From assembly GCA_035374585.1 (NCBI GenBank), contig DAOSPF010000030.1, positions 1 to 39,774 of the forward strand: 39,774 nucleotides of DNA. The letters run 5' to 3'. The DNA is from JAKPQD01 sp029572965 (GTDB lineage: Bacteria > Bacteroidota > Bacteroidia > Bacteroidales > DTGW01). Every line of letters begins with the position of its first letter. Positions within the stretch are counted from its first letter, which is position 1. Position numbers and translations under genes: made by a program. Under the pieces are notes generated by a model. That model was not told the origin of the DNA, ran no database searches, and saw only the letters and a program-made list of their open reading frames with translations. Of the stretch, positions 25,560 through 33,944 are shown in pieces.

Positions 25560-25589
25560 CAAAGATACTATTTCCAGCCCAACATTCAA
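25560..25589 (-). promoter_or_regulatory. gyrB promoter, Bacteroidota type
   Basis: On the minus strand, TTG (25587-25589, within TATTG) is followed after 19 bases by TATCTTTG (25560-25567), matching the TTG/TTTG and TAnnTTTG consensus with correct spacing. The -7 element ends 48 bases before the gyrB ATG. Confidence 0.6.
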
Positions 25590-25763
25590 TACAAAACCAT
25601 TTTTAGGGAAATAATGTTTTCAACAATTTTTTTGTCTTTTTGTTAGTTTCTTTAGTAACTTAGTATCTGAGGTCTTGTTTTTAGGTACGAATTTTGCATT
25701 CTTTCGGTTTTATTTGTAATGAAAGGTTTTAATCTTTATTTTTTAATTTTTAATTGATAATCA

Positions 25764-27191
25764 ATGTTGTACAATCCTCAAAACTATAAAGTGGCAGATA
25801 AACCCATGGAGCCATTTATAGATGAGCAGGAAATATGGGATTTTATTGATAGTTCAAAACCTGATTCGCATAAGGTCAAGGACATAATTGCCAAATCGCT
25901 TGATAAACATCGGCTAACACTTGAAGAAACAGCTACTTTAATTAATTGTACTGAACCAGGGCTTGTAGAGCAAATCAAAGAAGGGGCAAAAACGTTGAAA
26001 GAACGCATTTATGGCAAAAGGATAGTGCTCTTTGCCCCATTATATGTTGGCAACTTATGTATTAATAATTGCTTGTATTGTGGCTTTCGAGTTTCAAATA
26101 CCATGCAACACCGCTCTACTTTAACGCATGACGAGCTTGTAAACCAGGTAATAGCTCTTGAAGATAAAGGCCAAAAGCGCCTGATATTGGTTTTTGGTGA
26201 ACATCCTAAATATAATCCTGATTTTATCTACGATGCAGTAAAAACCGTTTACCAGGTCAAAAAAGGCAATGGCGAAATACGCAGGGTGAATATTAATGCT
26301 GCACCTCTTGATATTGATGGTTTCAGAAGAGTGAAAGAAGCCGGGATTGGCACATACCAGATATTTCAGGAAACATATCATCGTGGGGCTTATGCCCAAT
26401 ACCACAAAAAAGGTCCTAAACAGCACTACGACTGGCGTCTTACAGCTTTGGACAGGGCGCAGGAAGCAGGTATTGATGATGTAGGTATTGGGGCACTGGT
26501 AGGTTTGTACGATTGGCGTTTTGAAACATTAGGGCTAATCAGGCATGTCAACCATTTTGAAGCGGTATATAATGTAGGGCCACACACCATATCGTTTCCC
26601 CGGATTCAAAACGCTTCACATTTGAATATTGGTAAGGATTATAACGTAAGCAACGAGGATTTTACCAAAATGATTGCTATCCTTCGTTTGGCAGTGCCTT
26701 ATACCGGAATGATACTTACAGCAAGGGAACCGGCGTTTGTGCGTGATGAAATACTCGAATTTGGTGTAAGTCAGATTGACGGTGGTACCAATATCGAGAT
26801 AAAAGGATATACTAAAGATGAAGCTGAAGGACAAAACCTTGACAAAGAGCAGTTTCAGATTAATGACAATCGCAGCCTGAATGAAATTATCAATGAATTG
26901 GTTGTAAAAGGGATGATTCCATCATTCTGTACTTCGTGTTATCGTGCGGGGCGTACTGGCGAGCATTTTATGGAGTTTTCGGTACCAGGTTTTATCAAAC
27001 GTTTTTGTCAACCCAATGCAATACTTACATTTGCCGAGTATTTACAGGATTATGCCCCGGAAGACACTAAAATAGCAGGGTATGCTTTGATTGAAAAAGA
27101 GATAACCGAAATGGAGGATGCTTCGCTGAAGCAAAAGCTTGTTGAAAAACTCGAAGCGGTGAAGACCGGAAAACGTGACTTATATTTTTAA
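25764..27191 (+). CDS. hydG: [FeFe]-hydrogenase H-cluster maturase HydG (radical SAM)
   Basis: 475 aa, normal length. The radical SAM cluster motif is C99-X3-C103-X2-C106 (CINNCLYCGF) and the auxiliary cluster motif is C389-X2-C392-X22-C415. The second motif separates HydG from ThiH. Known reaction: cleavage of tyrosine with SAM to give CO and cyanide bound to an Fe-Cys synthon for the H-cluster, plus p-cresol. The gene stands alone here, with no hydE, hydF or hydrogenase subunits; those must be elsewhere if the pathway works. Monocistronic by context, with a hairpin after the stop. It supports an anaerobic, hydrogen-handling lifestyle. Confidence 0.95.
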   Translation: MLYNPQNYKVADKPMEPFIDEQEIWDFIDSSKPDSHKVKDIIAKSLDKHRLTLEETATLINCTEPGLVEQIKEGAKTLKERIYGKRIVLFAPLYVGNLCINNCLYCGFRVSNTMQHRSTLTHDELVNQVIALEDKGQKRLILVFGEHPKYNPDFIYDAVKTVYQVKKGNGEIRRVNINAAPLDIDGFRRVKEAGIGTYQIFQETYHRGAYAQYHKKGPKQHYDWRLTALDRAQEAGIDDVGIGALVGLYDWRFETLGLIRHVNHFEAVYNVGPHTISFPRIQNASHLNIGKDYNVSNEDFTKMIAILRLAVPYTGMILTAREPAFVRDEILEFGVSQIDGGTNIEIKGYTKDEAEGQNLDKEQFQINDNRSLNEIINELVVKGMIPSFCTSCYRAGRTGEHFMEFSVPGFIKRFCQPNAILTFAEYLQDYAPEDTKIAGYALIEKEITEMEDASLKQKLVEKLEAVKTGKRDLYF

Positions 27192-27206
27192 ACAGGTATA
27201 AAAAGA

Positions 27207-27234
27207 AAATGCAGCGCATCGAAGCGCTGCATTT
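27207..27234 (+). terminator. Hairpin after hydG
   Basis: AAATGCAGCGC (27207-27217) pairs perfectly with GCGCTGCATTT (27224-27234), an 11-base stem with a 6-base loop, 15 bases after the hydG stop. The T-run is short (ATTT), so termination may be modest. Confidence 0.65.
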
Positions 27235-27453
27235 AATGAATGATTTAGAAACTAAAATAAAACCCCAAAACTAAAACCCTTAAAACCTTTAAAAGCAGAA
27301 TGTCTTTGATAACATTCTCGGACGTTGATACAAAGATATATTTATTAACCTTCAGCTGTAAATGGTGAAAGTACTAAAATCAATTTGTAAAAACACTCAA
27401 TTTTATATGAGTGAAAATACTTATATAAAAGTTCTAATTCGCACAAAATCAGA

Positions 27454-28167
27454 TTAATAGTAGCTTTCAATGAATATTTGACTTAACTGAAAACCTTTCT
27501 TTTTTAAGATTTCTATGGCATCATTTATCATGGCCGAACTGCCGCAAAGATATACTTTTTGGTCCAAATCAATTTTGGAATCATGCAAATATTGGGTCAA
27601 CCTGCCATGATAACCGCCAGAGTTGTCACCTGTTGTACAAATGGTAATTTTATCTTTAGGGTAATGCTCCTTTTCATAGGCATCTTCAATATACCTGACA
27701 CCATGAATAATATGATAATTCAAGTCTGGGAAGCTTTGTGTAAAACTGTGAAAAGGGGAAATACCTGTGCCTGAGGCAAGAAATAAGTATTTCGTTTTGT
27801 TTATGTCTTCTTGGTCAAGGCAAAAATGACCTGAGGGGCCTTCAATATGAACATAATCGTTTATTTTAAGATGTTTTAGTTTGGGAGTAAGCACGCCATC
27901 TTCAACTTCTTTTACCAATACTTCAAAATATCTGCTATTGGTGCCACTATAAATGGTGTAAACCCTAAAGCTTGAATATTGCGGCAACTTGATCCTGATA
28001 TGCTGCCCTGCTTTAAACGTTTTGTTTTTACGCTCAAAGCTAATAATAAAGGCATCCTTTGTGAGATGTTTAATGGCTGTTACTTTGTGGTATTTTTCAA
28101 TATCCTTTTGCTGAATTTTTAAATTTTCCTGAAAAGTGATTTCTGGTGAAACTGAATGCATTAACAT
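27454..28167 (-). CDS. Ferredoxin/flavodoxin reductase-like FAD/NAD(P) oxidoreductase
   Basis: 237-aa flavoprotein of the ferredoxin-NADP reductase superfamily. FAD-binding motif RVYTIYS (68-74), GPSGHFCL (110-117), NAD(P)-binding ASGTGISPFH (131-140), YLCGSSAMINDA near 207-218, and the C-terminal aromatic end ESYY that stacks on the flavin. No 2Fe-2S domain is attached. Electron transfer between NAD(P)H and a small redox protein is the expected role; the partner is unknown. Starts at ATG 28167; Met 3 is an alternative. It lies downstream of the phosphatase gene but a terminator separates them. Confidence 0.85.
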   Translation of the reverse strand: MLMHSVSPEITFQENLKIQQKDIEKYHKVTAIKHLTKDAFIISFERKNKTFKAGQHIRIKLPQYSSFRVYTIYSGTNSRYFEVLVKEVEDGVLTPKLKHLKINDYVHIEGPSGHFCLDQEDINKTKYLFLASGTGISPFHSFTQSFPDLNYHIIHGVRYIEDAYEKEHYPKDKITICTTGDNSGGYHGRLTQYLHDSKIDLDQKVYLCGSSAMINDAIEILKKKGFQLSQIFIESYY

Positions 28168-28212
28168 ATTTTCGATGAGTTTGATTTATATTACACAAAC
28201 ACATAAAACAAA

Positions 28213-28240
28213 AAAGTGTTGAATTTGCATCCAACACTTT
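28213..28240 (-). terminator. Rho-independent terminator of the phosphatase gene
   Basis: AAAGTGTTG (28213-28221) pairs with CAACACTTT (28232-28240), a 9-base stem with a 10-base loop. Read on the minus strand, the stem runs into a T-rich tract (CTTTTTTGTTTT), as in an intrinsic terminator. It lies 40 bases after the phosphatase stop and before the reductase start. Confidence 0.75.
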
Positions 28241-28280
28241 CTGTTCATTGGTCTTTATTGGTTAAATAAGGTAAAAATGA

Positions 28281-29291
28281 TTAATGGTGATGTTGGTGCC
28301 CCGAAGGTTTTGCTTTTTTCTTTTTTGAATGAAAAAGTGATTTTTTCAGTTTGGCCAACCATGATATTTCGTCAGTAAAAGGCAATGTAAGCTCAAAGGT
28401 GACCGGATGGAAACTCTTTGTACGTCTGGAAGAGTCCACCTGCACTACTTTAAGCAGCATTTTACCTGAGTTGAAATCGATGTTTTCTTCTGAGAAGCCA
28501 ACAGCTGTAAGTTTACCGCCAATGTCCACGCCTGTGTCGATACAAAGGGCTGCAACAGCTCCTCCTCCCGGAAAATAGACTGGATTGGGAATATCTGACA
28601 TGTCGTAGTTGTAATCCTTGTCCTTGCTGGCATATTGAAGACGGTTTTTGTTTTGCCTGTATTGGGTGCGGAAATGCCCATGTACCAGCAGGTATCCGTC
28701 CCATACCGATAAGCTTTTTTGCAAAAGCCTGTCGTCATTGTTTAGGCAATTTTCTTCAATAGCTATATTTTTAGAATTTATGTAATTACGAAAGTCTTTG
28801 TAATGTTGTATTTTCAATTGTTCTTCTAACGGAAAATCTAAAAAAGGACCGGCATGCGAAAAAAGCAGGTTCAGTTGTTTTTTGCCAGAACCTAAGGTTT
28901 CAGTATGAAATAGTTGCAGATTGTTAATAAATTCAAGATGATGCTTATCTATTTGGGCTTTAAGACTTTCTACATCATGGGCTTCATAAGCTTTCAAAGT
29001 GTTTTCGTAGCCGTGTTTGCTCCACTCTAATACTGCTTTTGGGTTAGAAGCTTCACCTTCAATGGCATTCAAAAGCAGAAACTCGTGTTCGCCCAATAAA
29101 GTAACCTTTTCTTCTTTAATATTTGTTATTGTGTTAATAACATCTTTTGGTTCAGGGCCACGGTCTATATAATCCCCGACAAATATGAGCTTTTTGTTGT
29201 TGTATGACGAGATAGCATTTAACACGGCCTGAAGTGACTGATTGTAACCGTGGATATCTCCTATAGCCCATATATATTCTGACTTTGCCAT
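28281..29291 (-). CDS. PPP-family metallophosphoesterase
   Basis: 336 aa from the ATG at 29291, where MAKSEYIWAIGDIHG begins; the in-frame ATG at 29339 would add a 16-residue basic tail with no counterpart. Calcineurin-like motifs: GDIHG (11-15), GDYIDRG (39-45), GEHE (67-70), LFSHAGP and LVHGHFR. The third motif is normally GNHE; here the metal-bridging Asn is Glu, confirmed in the DNA (GGC GAA CAC GAG). This may alter metal binding or activity. The C-terminus is very basic and ends in GHQHHH, which could bind metal. Substrate could be phosphoprotein or diadenosine polyphosphate; not decidable. Confidence 0.85.
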   Translation of the reverse strand: MAKSEYIWAIGDIHGYNQSLQAVLNAISSYNNKKLIFVGDYIDRGPEPKDVINTITNIKEEKVTLLGEHEFLLLNAIEGEASNPKAVLEWSKHGYENTLKAYEAHDVESLKAQIDKHHLEFINNLQLFHTETLGSGKKQLNLLFSHAGPFLDFPLEEQLKIQHYKDFRNYINSKNIAIEENCLNNDDRLLQKSLSVWDGYLLVHGHFRTQYRQNKNRLQYASKDKDYNYDMSDIPNPVYFPGGGAVAALCIDTGVDIGGKLTAVGFSEENIDFNSGKMLLKVVQVDSSRRTKSFHPVTFELTLPFTDEISWLAKLKKSLFHSKKKKAKPSGHQHHH

Positions 29292-29393
29292 ATTGCTATT
29301 TTTTTTAAAACATAAAGTTAATGATTTTTTTATCCTCAAATTGAATTTAAAATTATTATTTAGTACTTCTTTGAGAGATATTGTAGTGCAAAA

Positions 29394-29427
29394 TTTGTAG
29401 AAGCAACAAGGCTTTTGTGTATCTTTG
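29394..29427 (+). promoter_or_regulatory. Candidate promoter of the YigZ-like gene
   Basis: TTTG at 29394-29397 and TATCTTTG at 29420-29427, 22 bases apart, match the Bacteroidota promoter form. If real, transcription starts near 29434, which rules out the upstream GTG at 29417 as the translation start and favours the TTG at 29447. Confidence 0.5.
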
Positions 29428-29446
29428 TTTTTTTATAGGTTACAGC

Positions 29447-30046
29447 TTGGAAAATGATGTTTTTTATACAATAAAAAGGCCTGCTGAGGGTGTTTTTAAA
29501 GATAAGGGGAGTAAATTTCTGGCTTTTGCTTTTCCAATTGAAAGTGAGCAGGAGTTTAAAGACCATTTAGCGAGGTTGAAAAAGCAGTATTTTGATGCAC
29601 GCCATCATTGTTATGCATTTGCAATTGGCATCAATCGCGAGATTAACCGTTCTGGCGATGATGGCGAACCTTCTGGGACTGCTGGGAAGCCGATTTATAA
29701 CCAGATACTTTCGTCAAACCTTACCAATATTGCCATTATCGTGGTCCGTTATTTTGGAGGAACCTTGCTTGGTACCAGTGGGCTTATACAGGCGTACAAA
29801 GGGGCTGCTGCCGATGCTATAGCCAATGCCGAAGTGATTGAAAAACATGTTCAGGCTAAGTTAAATTTGAGTTTTGAATATGAATTACTTAACCAGGTAT
29901 TGAAAATAGTAAAAGGCGAAGGCGCTGATATCCTTAATCAGCAGTATGACAATACTTGTACGCTTGAGGTTTCAATCAGAGCTTCAAAATTAGAACTTTT
30001 GAGTAATAAATTGGAGAAAATCCCGGGAGTAAGAATTGAACATTAA
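29447..30046 (+). CDS. YigZ/IMPACT family protein
   Basis: 199 aa from a TTG at 29447, the first start after the likely promoter; the frame is open to a GTG at 29417. Homologs begin only a few residues before the FYTIKRPAEGVFKDKGSKF stretch, as here. The N-terminal UPF0029/IMPACT domain contains HHCYAFAIG, SGDDGEPSGTAGKP and VVRYFGGTLLGTSGLIQAY, all diagnostic. A C-terminal ferredoxin-like domain (about 130-199) completes the usual length. Known relatives bind nucleic acid or ribosome-linked factors; the bacterial role is not settled. Stands alone. Confidence 0.88.
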   Translation: MENDVFYTIKRPAEGVFKDKGSKFLAFAFPIESEQEFKDHLARLKKQYFDARHHCYAFAIGINREINRSGDDGEPSGTAGKPIYNQILSSNLTNIAIIVVRYFGGTLLGTSGLIQAYKGAAADAIANAEVIEKHVQAKLNLSFEYELLNQVLKIVKGEGADILNQQYDNTCTLEVSIRASKLELLSNKLEKIPGVRIEH

Positions 30047-30154
30047 TCTCAGTTTGATTTTTTGGAGATAAGATGGTAATTTTATATTTCTGCTGACATA
30101 AGGTTGTCACTTCACAAACATAGCTTTGTTGTGTTAAACTTAAAAACTACTAAA

Positions 30155-30703
30155 ATGAAAAAAGCATTGATCATTGTTGGCTCAATAATCGGGTTGCTTG
30201 TCCTGGTTGTTGTTATTTATCTTGCTGTTATGGGGATGTTCTCAAGTCCCAAGGTTACAGAAAAAGAGATGGGGCCTTACTGTTTCGTGTATGAAGATTT
30301 TACCGGGCCATATCAGAATACCGGACCTGTTTTTGATAAGGTTTACAAGGCAATGACAGATGCTGGCATAAAAAGCACGCTTGGGATAGGCGTGTATTTT
30401 GACAATCCTGCTGAAGTCCCGGCTGAAAAGCTTCGTAGCCAATGTGGCGCTATTTATGATATTGCAGATTCGGCCAAAGTGGCTAAACTGTTGCCTACTT
30501 ATAAGTTAGGAAAGATTGAGAAAAAGACGTTTGTTGTGGTTGAGTTTCCAATAAAAGGAGCAATGTCATATATGATTGGCCCGGCGAAATGTTATCCGGT
30601 GCTGGATAAATACTTTACAGAAAAAGGCATGAAGGCTGCCGAATCTTTTGAAATATATGATATGCCTAATAAAGTAACTTATTATATCATGGCAGGCCGG
30701 TAA
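30155..30703 (+). CDS. Membrane-anchored GyrI-like (effector-binding) domain protein
   Basis: 182 aa from the ATG at 30155; the frame is open to a TTG at 30104 but the signal anchor MKKALIIVGSIIGLLVLVVV begins here. One N-terminal membrane helix (about 4-28) is followed by a GyrI-like/AraC effector-binding fold, recognisable by GPYCFVYEDFTGPYQNTGPVF, the GIGVYFDNP strand and the closing FEIYDMP...TYYIM strand. Such domains bind small hydrophobic molecules in multidrug regulators; here the domain is tethered to the membrane, probably outside the cytoplasm, with no DNA-binding part. A ligand-binding or scavenging role is inference. Confidence 0.72.
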   Translation: MKKALIIVGSIIGLLVLVVVIYLAVMGMFSSPKVTEKEMGPYCFVYEDFTGPYQNTGPVFDKVYKAMTDAGIKSTLGIGVYFDNPAEVPAEKLRSQCGAIYDIADSAKVAKLLPTYKLGKIEKKTFVVVEFPIKGAMSYMIGPAKCYPVLDKYFTEKGMKAAESFEIYDMPNKVTYYIMAGR

Positions 30704-30733
30704 TTTTAGGTTTTCTGCAATTAAAAACTGCAT

Positions 30734-30764
30734 AAGGGATTGTTACGCAAAGCAATCCCTTTTT
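30734..30764 (+). terminator. Intrinsic terminator of GyrI-like gene
   Basis: AAGGGATTG (30734-30742) pairs with CAATCCCTT (30753-30761) around a 10-base loop, followed by a run of five T (30760-30764). Typical rho-independent form, 31 bases after the stop codon. Confidence 0.85.
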
Positions 30765-31047
30765 GTTTGCTTCTTTGTTATGCATGTTTTCAGGTTTTTC
30801 AAAAATTGGTTCGCGGCCTTTTTCTTGTAGGACAGAATACCAGGACTCCATAAATGCCAGCATAATAAAGTATTGTTTAACATGGCAGTTCTTTCTTTTT
30901 ATTTCCAAACAAAAGAGTAAACCAATTGGATTTTTGGGATTAGGTTTTTTATTGCTGAAGCAAAAATGTTTACTGAATGTTTATTAAGCTTTTTTAATGT
31001 GTAATTAAGATTTAAAAACGTAAATTTACCAATAGTTGGAAATAGGC
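30765..31047. other. Intergenic region, nothing convincing
   Basis: Part of a 344-base gene-free gap. After the terminator the sequence is AT-rich. One short open frame on each strand runs through it, but their translations (Lys/Phe/Cys-rich, no start context) look like chance. A weak TAAATTTA at 31021-31028 may serve the next small gene. Confidence 0.4.
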
Positions 31048-31386
31048 ATGGGGCAGTTACGAAAATATAAAATGCAAATAGGTATCATACTTTCATTAGT
31101 GTTTTTAATGGAAGCGATGCCTTTATGCCTGAAATCTATTCAACAGCCTGATAATACTTACAATACAATAGTTAAAACGTTTTCAGGGGCAGCTTCAAAC
31201 CAGTATTTTAGACCTTCCAAAGCAACTAAAGCAGCTGTATTTTTTAAACAATTCTTTTATGAAAAAACATATTTTGAAAGTGTTTTTTCTTCCATTATTG
31301 CAGCAAATATGGTTAAGATATATTGCTGTACCCCAATATATTCAAATGTTTCATTGTTGAAATTTATTTGCATTTTTAAAATCTGA
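31048..31386 (+). CDS. Small hypothetical protein with N-terminal hydrophobic segment
   Basis: 112 aa from the ATG at 31048, the first ATG in a frame open slightly further. An N-terminal basic stretch and hydrophobic core (MGQLRKYKMQIGIILSLVFL) look like a signal peptide or anchor. The rest is polar with KQFFYEKTYFES and a Cys pair near the end. I do not recognise it. Coding status is uncertain: the frame is short, the C-terminal third is low in charged residues and resembles translated AT-rich spacer. Confidence 0.4.
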   Translation: MGQLRKYKMQIGIILSLVFLMEAMPLCLKSIQQPDNTYNTIVKTFSGAASNQYFRPSKATKAAVFFKQFFYEKTYFESVFSSIIAANMVKIYCCTPIYSNVSLLKFICIFKI

Positions 31387-31475
31387 TTTATTTTATTTTT
31401 TAACAATCAATGGAAAATGTTCGTAGCCATTAAATGGTTGACGGATAATTGGTTAAACGTATAATAAAAGTAATC

Positions 31476-31595
31476 ATGGGTATAAATCTTGAGAAAATAA
31501 ATGAAAACACTGAGCCCACGGATGATAAAACCAATTGGGTTTATATTATAGTTGGCATAATCATTTTGATTACTTTGCTTTTATTGACCAACTGA
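31476..31595 (+). CDS. 39-aa single-pass membrane microprotein
   Basis: Reads from ATG at 31476 to TGA at 31593-31595. A soluble acidic N-terminal half (MGINLEKINENTEPTDDKTN) is followed by WVYIIVGIIILITLLLLTN, a clean transmembrane helix. The clear amphipathic split and good helix argue for a true small protein. It sits 85 bases upstream of the antiporter gene on the same strand and could be a regulatory subunit of it; this is a guess from position. Confidence 0.55.
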   Translation: MGINLEKINENTEPTDDKTNWVYIIVGIIILITLLLLTN

Positions 31596-31680
31596 GCCTT
31601 TGTTTTAGTATGAGCAGATACTGTTTATCGGCCTGCTCTAAGCCTTTATTGATAATTGACTAAAAAAATAGAACTTACTG

Positions 31681-33189
31681 ATGGAGCATTTACCAAAATT
31701 AATTGAAGATCTTGCCCTGATAATGATTGTAGGGGCTTTAGTAACCTTATTGTTTAAAAAAATCAAACAACCATTGGTGTTAGGGTATATTATAGCTGGT
31801 TTTTTTGTTGGGCCTCATTTATCGTTAGTTCCGACAGTTGCCGATACAGAAAACATAAAAACGCTTGCAGAAATTGGGGTCATCTTTTTGTTGTTCAGCT
31901 TAGGCTTAGAGTTTAATCTGAAGAAATTGCTGCATATTGGAGGAGCTTCGTCTATTACCGCCTTGGTAGAAATAGTTTTTATCACGCTGACAGGGTATAT
32001 GTTGGGAAAGTTTATGGGATGGACTACAATGGACAGCATATTCCTGGGAGGGATGTTGGCAAGCTCTTCAACTACCATTATTATAAAGGCTTTTGATGAT
32101 TTTGGGATTAAAACCAGGCAATTTGCTCATGTGGTATTTGGGGTTTTAATAGTCGAAGATATTGTGGTAATACTTTTATTGGTTTTGTTGCCCACCATAT
32201 CGGTGGCTCAGCAATTTGCAGGGGTTGATATGCTGTACATAGTACTGAAATTGCTGCTTTTTCTTGTTATGATGTTTGTTTCGGGCATATTTATATTGCC
32301 TACATTGATGAAGCAAATGAGGAAATTTCTGAATGAAGAAACTTTGCTGGTATTGTCAGTCGGGCTTTGTTTGGGAATGGTTGTTTTGGCTACCCGCATT
32401 GGCTTTTCTGCTGAGTTAGGGGCTTTTATGATGGGTTTTATCCTGGCCGAGACATCTTCTGCCGAGAAAGTAGAACAGGTTATAAAACCGGTAAAAGATT
32501 TGTTTGCTGCAGTATTTTTTGTTTCTATAGGAATGATGATAGATCCTGCAATAATCATTGAATATGGTTGGGCAGTGATAGCCGTTACGTTATTGACTAT
32601 ATTTGGGAAGCTCATCAGCACTACTGCCGGGGCTATACTTTCTGGCCAATCGCTCAAACAATCGGTACAGGTGGGTATGAGTATGTCTCAAATAGGTGAG
32701 TTTGCCTTTATTGTGGCAACGTTAGGGCTTTCATTAGGCGTGATAAGTGAGTTTTTGTTTCCGATAGCTGTTGGGGCATCGGCAATAACTACGTTTACAA
32801 CGCCTTACATGATTAAATATTCAGACAAATTTTATGGTTTCTTAGAAAGAAGCTTACCTGCAAAATTTCTTGAGTCAGTAAATAACTATTCGCTTAGTAC
32901 TCAATCAATTAAGTCGGAGAGCAGATGGAAATCTGTATTTAAATCTTATATGTTTATTGTGCTTTCCAATAGTATTATTGCTTTTTCGTTATTATTTCTG
33001 TTGGTTGAATTTTTATTTCCATTTTTAAAAGAGGTTTTCCCTCATCAGGTAATATTTGGAGTTGTATCACTTATTGTTTCACTTGGCGTTATTTCGCCGT
33101 TTTTGTGGGGAATAATGGCAAAAAGGCCTGGCGATATAGCATACAAAGAAATGTGGGTCAATGAAAAGTATAATAGGGGCCTTTGTTGA
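31681..33189 (+). CDS. CPA2-type cation:proton antiporter, membrane domain
   Basis: 502 aa with about 12-13 membrane helices of the Na/H exchanger (KefB/CPA2) fold. Typical sequence: LGYIIAGFFVGPHLS (about 33-48), EIGVIFLLFSLGLEF (about 64-78), LASSSTTIIIKAF (about 126-138), VVFGVLIVEDIVVI (about 151-164, with the conserved ED), and GFSAELGAFMMGFILA. It exchanges K or Na against protons across the inner membrane. The frame ends at NRGLC followed by TGA, while the next frame continues with the rest of the usual C-terminus: see the next entry. The natural protein is probably about 754 aa. Confidence 0.88.
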   Translation: MEHLPKLIEDLALIMIVGALVTLLFKKIKQPLVLGYIIAGFFVGPHLSLVPTVADTENIKTLAEIGVIFLLFSLGLEFNLKKLLHIGGASSITALVEIVFITLTGYMLGKFMGWTTMDSIFLGGMLASSSTTIIIKAFDDFGIKTRQFAHVVFGVLIVEDIVVILLLVLLPTISVAQQFAGVDMLYIVLKLLLFLVMMFVSGIFILPTLMKQMRKFLNEETLLVLSVGLCLGMVVLATRIGFSAELGAFMMGFILAETSSAEKVEQVIKPVKDLFAAVFFVSIGMMIDPAIIIEYGWAVIAVTLLTIFGKLISTTAGAILSGQSLKQSVQVGMSMSQIGEFAFIVATLGLSLGVISEFLFPIAVGASAITTFTTPYMIKYSDKFYGFLERSLPAKFLESVNNYSLSTQSIKSESRWKSVFKSYMFIVLSNSIIAFSLLFLLVEFLFPFLKEVFPHQVIFGVVSLIVSLGVISPFLWGIMAKRPGDIAYKEMWVNEKYNRGLC

Positions 33190-33944
33190 TATTAGAAATA
33201 TTTAGGGTAATTATTGGGCTTTTAATCGTTGGTTTTTTGGTCAATGCTGTTTTTACAACGGTTGTAGCATTATTAATATTGGTTCCGTTTATCCTTGTGG
33301 TTTTATTTATTTTTTCTAATCATATTAAGAAATTTTATCAGCGTTTAGAAGATAGGTTTTTGAACAACCTGAATACGCAAAAAAGCCATCAGGACAAGGA
33401 TGATGCTTCAATCAATACACAAAAGCAAATTTCGCAATACCTTGACCAGACTCCCTGGAATATCCATATTATAGAGCTTGAGGTGGGGCCACATGCTACG
33501 TTTATAGGACAAACGCTTGAAAGTCTTTCATGGAGGGAGAAATTTGGGATTAATGTTGCTTTTATCAAGCGGGGCGAGGAAATGATTTATGCACCATCAC
33601 GTATAAGCAGGCTTTTCCCGTTTGATAAAATTGGTATTATAGCTACAGATGAACAAATGCTGGCTTTTTCTGCTGTTTTCAACGAAGTGGATAAAATAAA
33701 CTGTGTTAAACACAAAATTGAAGATGTAGGTATTTGTGCAGTTCAGATAAATGAATATAATAAACTTAAAGGCCTTTCAATAAAGGATTCTCGGATACGT
33801 GAATATACCAATGGCATGGTAATAGTGATTGAAAGAAATAAACAAAGGCTACTGAACCCTGTTTCGGCTACAGTATTTGAGTGGGGAGATATTGTTTGGA
33901 TAGCCGGAGAAAGAAGTAAAATTCAAAAATTAAATCAAAGATAA
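33183..33944 (+). CDS. Antiporter C-terminal part: membrane helices plus TrkA-C domains, frameshifted
   Basis: Frame open from a TTG at 33183, overlapping the antiporter end by 7 bases; no ATG near the start. Two hydrophobic segments (about 4-45), a charged linker, and then two RCK C-terminal (TrkA-C) lobes: IHIIELEVGPHATFIGQTL (about 94-112) and CAVQINEYNKLKGLSIKDS (about 181-199). Adding one C in AGGGGCCTTT (about 33174-33183) gives KYNRGPLLILEIFRV, a continuous and family-like junction. I take it as the 3' part of one gene split by a one-base deletion rather than a separate subunit. TrkA-C lobes usually bind a nucleotide that gates transport. Confidence 0.7.
   Translation: MLILEIFRVIIGLLIVGFLVNAVFTTVVALLILVPFILVVLFIFSNHIKKFYQRLEDRFLNNLNTQKSHQDKDDASINTQKQISQYLDQTPWNIHIIELEVGPHATFIGQTLESLSWREKFGINVAFIKRGEEMIYAPSRISRLFPFDKIGIIATDEQMLAFSAVFNEVDKINCVKHKIEDVGICAVQINEYNKLKGLSIKDSRIREYTNGMVIVIERNKQRLLNPVSATVFEWGDIVWIAGERSKIQKLNQR

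Noticed and set aside
30763..30987. 74-codon plus-strand frame after the GyrI-like gene
   Set aside because: Translation looks like random AT-rich spacer (many Phe, Lys, Cys), and it starts inside the terminator region.
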